NCBI GenBank assembly: GCA_018055515.1
Contig: JAGPHL010000064.1
Coordinates: forward strand, 1 to 8,048
Length of the DNA stretch: 8,048 bases
Direction of reading: 5' to 3'
Source of the DNA: Anaerolineae bacterium
GTDB lineage: Bacteria > Chloroflexota > Anaerolineae > B4-G1 > SLSP01
Under the pieces are notes generated by a model. The model did no database searches and had not been told where the DNA came from. It was given only the letters and a program-made list of their open reading frames with translations. Of the stretch, positions 1 to 4,956 are shown piece after piece. Position 1 is the stretch's first letter; each line of letters begins with the position of its first letter. A program made the translations under genes and the position numbers.

Positions 1-353
1 AAATCAACCGTCTGGCTGATGGGGACGGTGCCGCTGTAGTGAATGGTATCGGAGAACGTATACGCCACGCGCATCCCATCCAGGCTGAGCTGATCCAGCG
101 CCGCGATGGACTCATCCATGATCCGCTGCCCTTCCTGGCGCGTGTACGAGAGTTCGCGGATCAGGATGATGTTCACGCCCAGCGATAACGCCGCCAGCAG
201 CACCCCCACCACCGCGACCACCCACAAGAAGGCCGGGGCGCTCCGAGGGACGCGCGGCGCCGGCTGCGGGAAAGAGGAATCAGGCGTGACGCGCTCCTCC
301 CCTGGAAGCTCGGGCGTCTCCGGCAACGGCAGCGTTTTTAGCTCTTCCATCAT
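1..353 (-). CDS. Unknown single-pass membrane protein, N-terminal part (3' end outside window)
   Basis: The frame opens with a double ATG at 353 and stays open for about 117 codons to the window edge, so the C-terminus is missing. I do not recognise the family. Residues 1-40 are acidic and proline-rich (several PxP-type stretches), which suggests a disordered cytoplasmic tail. Residues about 43-67 form one strongly hydrophobic helix (FLWVVAVVGVLLAALSLGV and onward). The segment after it is polar and probably extracytoplasmic, with a short helical stretch (RQEGQRIMDESIAALDQL) followed by beta-like sequence ending in SGTVPISQTV. A strong Shine-Dalgarno AGGAGGT at 360-366, six bases from the first ATG, supports this start. 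It follows the radical SAM gene on the same strand after 141 bp of octamer repeats, so it may be the last operon member or a separate unit. No function is assigned. Confidence 0.75.
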   Translation of the reverse strand, partial: MMEELKTLPLPETPELPGEERVTPDSSFPQPAPRVPRSAPAFLWVVAVVGVLLAALSLGVNIILIRELSYTRQEGQRIMDESIAALDQLSLDGMRVAYTFSDTIHYSGTVPISQTVD

Positions 354-359
354 TCCGGC

Positions 360-366
360 ACCTCCT
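360..366 (-). promoter_or_regulatory. Ribosome binding site of the membrane protein
   Basis: The minus strand reads AGGAGGT, a near-perfect anti-16S match, with a 6-nt spacer to the ATG at 353. It decides the start of a gene whose coding sequence runs off the window. Confidence 0.8.
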
Positions 367-382
367 CGGAAAATAGAGATCA

Positions 383-453
383 GCGAGTCAGCAGTCAGCG
401 AATCAGTGAAAAGGCGAAAAGGCGAATCGGCGAGTCAGCGAAAAAGCGAGTCA
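383..453. repeat. Octamer tandem array, GCGARTCA / GCGAAAAG type
   Basis: Nine consecutive units fill this stretch on the plus strand. They are GCGAGTCA, a 7-bp GCAGTCA, GCGAATCA, GTGAAAAG, GCGAAAAG, GCGAATCG, GCGAGTCA, GCGAAAAA and GCGAGTCA. Eight units are exactly 8 bp and one has lost a base. The units vary mainly in the last three or four positions and keep a GCGA core. The array lies between the radical SAM stop and the membrane-protein ribosome binding site and runs directly into a second octamer array. Such short degenerate arrays are intergenic in some Chloroflexota and cyanobacteria; I infer the relationship from style only. Confidence 0.85.
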
Positions 454-539
454 TTTACGTTCATACGTTCGCACCTTCGCACCTTCTTACGTTCTCACGT
501 TCGCACCTTCGCACCTTCACACGTTCCCACGTTCTCACA
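452..539. repeat. Octamer tandem array, TTCNYACS type
   Basis: Ten perfect-phase 8-bp units run from 460 to 539: TTCATACG, TTCGCACC twice, TTCTTACG, TTCTCACG, TTCGCACC twice, TTCACACG, TTCCCACG and TTCTCACA. A degenerate unit (CATTTACG) precedes them at 452-459. All keep TTC at positions 1-3 and AC at positions 6-7. The right-hand part overlaps the 3' end of the radical SAM gene, whose TGA stop (495-497) falls inside a TTCTCACG unit. On the minus strand the commonest unit reads GGTGCGAA, which shares GCGAA with the neighbouring array on the opposite strand. Confidence 0.88.
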
Positions 540-1868
540 TCCATCTGACATCCGCCGCGCGGCCACCCGCGAGCGCCGATTCCACTCCAGGGCAATGAGG
601 GTCGCCAGCGCGCTGTGAGTGTGCTGCCACGTCCGCCACACCCGCCGCGCCAACAGGCCCGGACGGTTCAGCCGGACAATCAGCTGGCGCGCCCCCTCCT
701 CCAACTGCTGAGGGGTGAGCTGCGCGGGCTGAAAATACACCCGGTCCTGGGTGCAGTACGCATAATCGTCAGGGAAGTGGCGCAGCAGCAACCGCCCTTC
801 CGCTATCAGCCGCTCCCAGAGCAAGGTGCCCGGCAACGGCGCGAGGATGTTGATCAAGGCGCAGTCAATCTCCGCCTCCAGGATGAAACGCTCCAGCTGC
901 GCGAACGTGTCCGGCGTGTCCTGATCCAGCCCCACGATGAAGCTGCCGTAAACGCCCAGGCCGTGCCGGTGCAAATTCGCCAGCCGACGTCGGTAGCCCT
1001 CAGCGTTGGCCCCCAGCAGATTGGGTTTGCCGATTTGCGTCAGCGCCTCGCCGTTGAGCGATTCCAGGCCGACGAAAACATAGACACAGCCCGCGCGCTT
1101 GAGCCAGGTCAGCAGGTCCGCATTATCCGCCAGGGTGATCGCCCCCTGAATGGCCAGGCGGCGCCGCAGCCCCCGCTTCACCAGCTGCTGACAGATTTCG
1201 ATGACCCGTCCCGGCTGCAAGGTGAGATTGTCGTCTGCCAGAAAGACCATCTTGTGCGCCGGAAGCGTCGCCAATTCATCCACGACCTCGTCCACGGGTC
1301 GGGTCCGATAGCATTGATTGTAAAAGCGCCAGATCGAGCAAAAATCGCAATGGCCGAGACAGCCCTTGGAGGTGAAGGCGACCTCGGTGAAATAGCCGCC
1401 GGGGTAGAGATCCCGGCGGGGCGGCGCGAGCGACTCCAGCGCGTCAAAGCCGCCGTCATAGCGCGCCTGCAACCGTCCCGCCTCGAAATCGGCGAGGAGC
1501 CGGGGCCACGCGCCCTCCGCTTCACCCACGACGACGGCGTCCACATACCGGGCGGCCTCATCGGGCAACGCCGAGGCATGGATGCCGCCCAACACGACGG
1601 GAATGCCCGCGGCGCGATATTGCTGCGCGAGCGCATAGGCGCGGGGCGCATTGGGCGTGAGCGCCGTCAACCCCACGAGATCGGGCCGCCAGCTCAGCCC
1701 CTCTTCGAGGCGGAGATTTTCGTCAATGATGCGCACTTCCCAGGAGGGCGGCGTCAACGCGGCGACATAGCCCAGGTTCAGCGGCGGGATGGGAAATTGT
1801 GCCGGGCCGCGTTGGACACGCCCGTTGAGCATGTGCGCGGGATTGATCAACAACAAGCGACGAGTCAT
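495..1868 (-). CDS. B12-binding-type radical SAM enzyme (DUF4070/HpnP/BchE-like)
   Basis: The protein has 457 residues. Residues 1-130 look like the Rossmann-type cobalamin-binding domain of this class (LLLINP at 5-10, PPLNLGYVAAL at 28-38, LGGIHAS at 93-99). The canonical DxHxxG motif is absent: the position reads IDENLRL. The radical SAM core follows, with the [4Fe-4S]-binding CX3CX2C as KGCLGHCDFC (Cys170, 174, 177), then FLADDNL (209-215) and FVGLES (265-270), all typical of BchE/HpnP/DUF4070-like proteins. Such enzymes methylate or rearrange lipids, hopanoids, tetrapyrroles and natural products; the substrate here is unknown. The start is the ATG overlapping the luxC-like stop as ATGA, with AGGAG six bases upstream; an in-frame GTG at 1889 is the alternative. 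Both fit translational coupling. The last 18 or so residues come from low-complexity or octamer-array sequence and are unlikely to be functional. Family confident, reaction unknown. Confidence 0.93.
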   Translation of the reverse strand: MTRRLLLINPAHMLNGRVQRGPAQFPIPPLNLGYVAALTPPSWEVRIIDENLRLEEGLSWRPDLVGLTALTPNAPRAYALAQQYRAAGIPVVLGGIHASALPDEAARYVDAVVVGEAEGAWPRLLADFEAGRLQARYDGGFDALESLAPPRRDLYPGGYFTEVAFTSKGCLGHCDFCSIWRFYNQCYRTRPVDEVVDELATLPAHKMVFLADDNLTLQPGRVIEICQQLVKRGLRRRLAIQGAITLADNADLLTWLKRAGCVYVFVGLESLNGEALTQIGKPNLLGANAEGYRRRLANLHRHGLGVYGSFIVGLDQDTPDTFAQLERFILEAEIDCALINILAPLPGTLLWERLIAEGRLLLRHFPDDYAYCTQDRVYFQPAQLTPQQLEEGARQLIVRLNRPGLLARRVWRTWQHTHSALATLIALEWNRRSRVAARRMSDGCENVGTCEGAKVRT

Positions 1869-3499
1869 CCAGAGCTCCTCTCCAACCACCGATTCAGCCG
1901 CATGGCCGTGTCCTCGATCTGCGCCAGCGCGTCGTCGAATTCACAGGTGGTGTAATAGCCCGCCGGCCGCCGGGTGATGAAATCACACGGCAACAAACCG
2001 TCCCACGAATAGGCCAGATCGGGGAACGCCGCCCGACCGACGGTGCGCAGGGCCGTGACCCCGCAACGGCCCAGCGCCTCGGCCAGGGGCAGGAACTCCG
2101 GCGCGCGACTGTCCAGGGCCACACTCACCGTCTGCAAATTGCGCGAGGGCAGCCGGCCCAGGTACCCGGAGGGGAGCGCCGCCAGCTCCGGCACGGGTCG
2201 CACGATCACGGTGCGATCGCGCGCGTCATTGATGGCTTCCGCCAGTGTGAGCGGGTCGTAAGGCCGATGATCCACCACGACCAGGAAAGGATCCTCGTAG
2301 GTGGAATGCACCGTCGCCCGCCCGCCCGCCGCGAGGGCGTGGAACTTGTCAAAGCGCGAGTGCAGGCGATGCAGATCACACAGCCCACAAGGGAGCCGCG
2401 TCCCCAGCCCCCGCAGCGCCGCCGTCAGTGCCGCCGCGTACTCCTCCGGCGTGAGCGCGCCCCCCTCTTCCACGAAATGCAGGCGCGGCGAAAGGCAGCC
2501 GTTCTGATCCCAGATGAGCGTGTCCAGCGCCGCGAGGGGCGCTACCAGGGGCAACCGCTCCGCGGTGAGAAATTCGCGCGCTACCGCGCTGAAGCTGAGC
2601 TTGTGCCCATGACGATGGAGGCGCGGCGAGGCTCCCGCCCGGCGGACATCGGCCTCGATGCGCGCGATCGTGTCATCGCCGGCCACCATCACCAGGAGAT
2701 CCGCCTCCCGCAGCACCGCCGTCTGCAAGGCCGCGTCGTCGTAATCCCAGAGCAACACGGCGACGTTCGCCACCAGCGCGGGATCGAGCTCCTCCAGGGC
2801 AGCCAGCAGCAGCGGCGTGAAGAAAGGCTCGCGGCGCGAATTGCGGACCAGGATCGCCGGTCGCGGTTGCACCAGCTGCCCCAACAGCGTGATGAGCAAC
2901 GCCGCGCCGGGGATGTTGCCGGCGGCAAAACCCACCAGCGTGCGCGGCGCGGGAATCGAGCGCGTCAACGCGCCCCCGGTGCCATGCGGCAGACGTCCCA
3001 GCGCCGAGCGGTCGAAGAAGCGCACGCCGCCGGGCAGACCGGGGAGCCGCACGAAACTCCTGCGCGCCTCGGCGGGTGGACTCCAGGTCGCCACCTGCGC
3101 CAGCGAAGCCAGCCGCAGGTCCTGGAAAAAGCCGAAGGCGAAATCTAACATCGCCGCCGGGAAACCGGTGTGCGCCGGCAACAGGGCATGCACGGCGTGA
3201 TACAAGGCGTCACGAGGATCGAGCAAACGCCGCACGACCTGCTGCAGGGCCGCCTCCAGCGCGGCCACAGGCGTCGCCGGCGCCGTGCGCAGCCCCTCCC
3301 AGAGCGCCCGCCATCCCGTTGGCGTCAGGCGCGGCCAGGTCGCCGCCGTCGCGCCGGGGGTTTGCGGCGCGACCAGCTGCGCCCGCAGGCCCCACGTCGT
3401 CTCGAAAGTCGCCCCTTCCAGCACGCGCTCCCGCAGCGCGGCAGGAATCCAAAAGCCGGGAGCGGCGTGCACGTCATCAGCAATGGGAAGAGTGCTCAA
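1865..3499 (-). CDS. LuxC-like fatty acyl-CoA/acyl-protein reductase
   Basis: A 544-residue member of the LuxC family (pfam05893), an aldehyde-dehydrogenase-like fold that reduces an enzyme-bound acyl group to an aldehyde with NADPH. Numbering is from the TTG at 3499. The glycine-rich nucleotide-binding segment is GFAAGNIPGAAL (190-201). The family motif HGHKLSFS lies at 297-304. The likely acylated catalytic cysteine is Cys335 in DQNGCLSPR. The C-terminal part has the RTVGRAAFPDLAYSWDG block expected near the end of LuxC proteins. It is longer than Vibrio LuxC (about 480 residues). TTG is chosen because AGGAG lies six bases upstream (3506-3510) and the longer frame, from GTG at 3607, would add 36 residues translated from tandem repeats. 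It follows the LuxE-like gene, the classical partner that supplies the acyl group, and is coupled by ATGA to the radical SAM gene. No luxA, luxB or luxD is visible. Confidence 0.92.
   Translation of the reverse strand: MSTLPIADDVHAAPGFWIPAALRERVLEGATFETTWGLRAQLVAPQTPGATAATWPRLTPTGWRALWEGLRTAPATPVAALEAALQQVVRRLLDPRDALYHAVHALLPAHTGFPAAMLDFAFGFFQDLRLASLAQVATWSPPAEARRSFVRLPGLPGGVRFFDRSALGRLPHGTGGALTRSIPAPRTLVGFAAGNIPGAALLITLLGQLVQPRPAILVRNSRREPFFTPLLLAALEELDPALVANVAVLLWDYDDAALQTAVLREADLLVMVAGDDTIARIEADVRRAGASPRLHRHGHKLSFSAVAREFLTAERLPLVAPLAALDTLIWDQNGCLSPRLHFVEEGGALTPEEYAAALTAALRGLGTRLPCGLCDLHRLHSRFDKFHALAAGGRATVHSTYEDPFLVVVDHRPYDPLTLAEAINDARDRTVIVRPVPELAALPSGYLGRLPSRNLQTVSVALDSRAPEFLPLAEALGRCGVTALRTVGRAAFPDLAYSWDGLLPCDFITRRPAGYYTTCEFDDALAQIEDTAMRLNRWLERSSG
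1875..1879 (-). promoter_or_regulatory. Ribosome binding site of the radical SAM gene
   Basis: AGGAG on the minus strand lies inside the end of the luxC-like gene, six bases from the ATG at 1868. It favours that ATG over the GTG at 1889 and fits reinitiation after the overlapping TGA. Confidence 0.7.
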
Positions 3500-3505
3500 A
3501 GTGGG

Positions 3506-3510
3506 CTCCT
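3506..3510 (-). promoter_or_regulatory. Ribosome binding site deciding a TTG start for the luxC-like gene
   Basis: The minus strand reads AGGAG, then a 6-nt spacer, then TTG at 3499-3497. The same motif and spacing precede the radical SAM ATG and the membrane-protein ATG. It sits just downstream of the repeat array, outside it, which argues that translation of the luxC-like protein starts after the repeats. Confidence 0.65.
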
Positions 3511-3515
3511 GATTC

Positions 3516-3570
3516 GGGAGTGGGTAATGGGAGAATGGGTAATGGGAGAATGGGTAATGGGTAATGGGTG
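3516..3570. repeat. GGGTAAT / GGGAGAAT tandem repeats in the luxE-luxC gap
   Basis: The plus strand is a run of 7-bp GGGTAAT and 8-bp GGGAGAAT units. Two exact copies of the 15-bp compound unit GGGAGAATGGGTAAT lie at 3529-3543 and 3544-3558, followed by GGGTAAT and a decayed GGGTGA. The flanking GGGAGTGGGTAAT is a variant. Because 15 bp is five codons, the luxC reading frame on the minus strand stays open through the array and would encode SHYPF repeats if translated. Confidence 0.88.
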
Positions 3571-3574
3571 AAGC

Positions 3575-3602
3575 ATCCAGTATCCAGCTTCCAGCATCCA
3601 GT
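3575..3602. repeat. WTCCAGY heptamer array (4 units)
   Basis: Four exact-phase 7-bp units, ATCCAGT, ATCCAGC, TTCCAGC and ATCCAGT, lie on the plus strand. The minus strand reads repeated CTGGAT/GCTGGAA. The array begins two bases beyond the luxE-like stop codon (3604-3606) and is separated from the GGGTAAT array by only four bases. Together the two families fill most of the 104-bp gap. Confidence 0.85.
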
Positions 3603-3603
3603 C

Positions 3604-4956
3604 TCACACCTGGCCGGCGCAGCCGGATTCGTCGAAGAGATCGGCGCGGGTGATGGTGCCCGGTTCGATGTAGGCGGTCGGTTCGCCGCAGGGACAGGCC
3701 AACGCCGGGTCATACCACTGTCCGCCGTTGATGAGGTGTACGCGATCCGTCGTCTTGAAAAACGGCGGGAAGAGCTTCCCTCCTCCGAAGGGATCGAAGA
3801 ATGCCAGAATGCCCTCCGCGTCCGGCGCGGCGATGATCTCGTCGGAAGCGTCCAGCGCCGCGACATACACCCACGGCGGCAGGTGATGCCGTCCCTCCGG
3901 GCACTCGAAGGCCGCCCAATTGGCCTCGGCCATGCCGTACACGTCCCGAATGCGGATCGGCTGCCCGCCGCTACGCATCACGGCGGCGATATCGCGGCGG
4001 ATTTCGGGATAGCTGGCGGGATAGGCCTCCTTCATCCCGCCGCCGGTCCCCACCAGGCAGTCGGGCGGCAGGTCCAGTCCACCCTCGCGGCGCAACGCCA
4101 GCGCCACCCCGTGCAGCTGGATCGGCCCCCCGAAAAGCATCAGTTTTTCCCCCGCAGCCGCGCAGCGACGCAGCACCTTCACCGTCGCGGCGGTGCTCTG
4201 CGGCATGACCACATGCTCCCACATCCAGTTCATGAACGGCGCGGCGACCCGTCCCTCCAGCCGACCGCGCCAGCCGGGACGCAGCGTCCGCGCCGTGCGG
4301 ATTCGAATCGCATCCGGCGAGGCGGGGAAGGGGATCATGTAATGCACCTGTCCCCGCGCCACGTAGCCCAGCTTCTCCGTGCCGAAACGCGCCGCCTGCG
4401 CCATGGCGATGCGCGTCTGCTCCGGCATCACGAAGATCAGACGATACTCCAGGTCAATCCCCCAGGCGTGTCGGATAGCGAGGAAAAAGCTGTCCAGCGC
4501 CAGCGAGAAAGTCTCCTCATCGCGCACCATGATGGACGCCCGCCCCGAGGTGCCGCTGCTCGTGGCGATACGCCATCCCTCCGGGGCGAAGAGCGCCTCC
4601 AACGCGCTCAGCAACGCCTCCAGGCTGCCGTAACGCGGACGCAACCCCTGCCAGCGTTCCGGCGCAATCTCGACGGAGAGCTGCGCCGCAAGCCACCGGG
4701 CGAAGTCCGCCGGGCAATCCTGCGGAAAGGCTGTCCCCAGCTCCGCCACGTAGGACTTGAACGTCTGCGCCGTAGGCCGCAACACCCGCACCAGCTCCGC
4801 CGGGCCGATGCGAGCCCCTATCCCCCGGCTGTCACAATGGCGGCGATACGCCCCATTGCGCGCATAATGCCAGGTGTGTTGCTCCACGATCGCCTCGAGG
4901 AGCAACACCTGGCGCGCTTCCGGCGAGAGAGCGTAAAACTCAGGTAACGCCGGCAT
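3604..4956 (-). CDS. LuxE-like acyl-protein synthetase (adenylate-forming)
   Basis: A 450-residue member of the LuxE acyl-protein synthetase family (pfam04443), related to PaaK-type adenylate-forming enzymes. It should activate a carboxylic acid with ATP as an acyl-adenylate and pass the acyl group to a protein thiol, the classical donor to LuxC. The phosphate-binding loop is SSGTSG (133-138). Further signatures are GTGGGMKE (303-310), VYGMAEANW (339-347), HHLPPWVYV (357-365) and TTDRV (402-406). Cysteines near the C-terminus (Cys352, 421, 423, 446) include candidates for the acyl-accepting thiol; CPCG at 421-424 lies where the family often has a short Cys motif. It is about 70 residues longer than Vibrio LuxE. 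The ATG at 4956 shares one base with the transporter TGA (TGATG), with AAGGA nine bases upstream, so coupling to the transporter is likely. The acid used is unknown; a PaaK-like aryl-acid role is the main alternative. Confidence 0.9.
   Translation of the reverse strand: MPALPEFYALSPEARQVLLLEAIVEQHTWHYARNGAYRRHCDSRGIGARIGPAELVRVLRPTAQTFKSYVAELGTAFPQDCPADFARWLAAQLSVEIAPERWQGLRPRYGSLEALLSALEALFAPEGWRIATSSGTSGRASIMVRDEETFSLALDSFFLAIRHAWGIDLEYRLIFVMPEQTRIAMAQAARFGTEKLGYVARGQVHYMIPFPASPDAIRIRTARTLRPGWRGRLEGRVAAPFMNWMWEHVVMPQSTAATVKVLRRCAAAGEKLMLFGGPIQLHGVALALRREGGLDLPPDCLVGTGGGMKEAYPASYPEIRRDIAAVMRSGGQPIRIRDVYGMAEANWAAFECPEGRHHLPPWVYVAALDASDEIIAAPDAEGILAFFDPFGGGKLFPPFFKTTDRVHLINGGQWYDPALACPCGEPTAYIEPGTITRADLFDESGCAGQV
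4869..4913. other. Imperfect inverted repeat (potential hairpin) inside the luxE-like gene
   Basis: On the minus strand the arm GCCAGGTGTTGCTCC (4913-4899) pairs with GGAGCAACACACCTGGC (4885-4869), giving 15 base pairs with one 2-nt bulge. After an A-A mismatch three more pairs (TCG with CGA) close a 5-nt loop. It covers codons 15-30, 44-88 nt downstream of the luxE-like ATG. No T-run follows, so it is not a standard intrinsic terminator. It could fold in the mRNA and affect translation or stability, or be chance in GC-rich coding DNA; the arms encode normal-looking protein. Confidence 0.6.

Noticed and set aside
354..382. Promoter for the membrane protein
   Set aside because: An AT-richer CTATTTTC is present on the minus strand, but I see no convincing -35 partner; only the ribosome binding site is supported.
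383..539. CRISPR array
   Set aside because: Units are 7-8 bp with no spacers between them, so these are tandem repeats.
615..1955. Long plus-strand open frame opposite the radical SAM gene
   Set aside because: Arg/Gln/Pro-rich translation with no recognisable motif, lying antisense to a gene with clear radical SAM motifs; a GC-rich shadow frame.
2267..3148. Plus-strand open frame of 293 codons opposite the luxC-like gene
   Set aside because: Arg/Gln-rich shadow frame; catalytic and nucleotide-binding motifs are on the minus strand.
4869..4913. Intrinsic transcription terminator
   Set aside because: The hairpin lies inside the coding sequence and has no downstream T-run on either strand.
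3568..4947. Plus-strand open frame of 459 codons opposite the luxE-like gene
   Set aside because: Composition is typical of an antisense shadow (Arg/His-rich) and its start lies in the repeat array; the opposite strand carries the LuxE motifs.
1865..4956. Bioluminescence (lux) operon
   Set aside because: Only luxC- and luxE-like genes are present; no luxA, luxB or luxD is visible and the neighbours are an exporter and a radical SAM enzyme.
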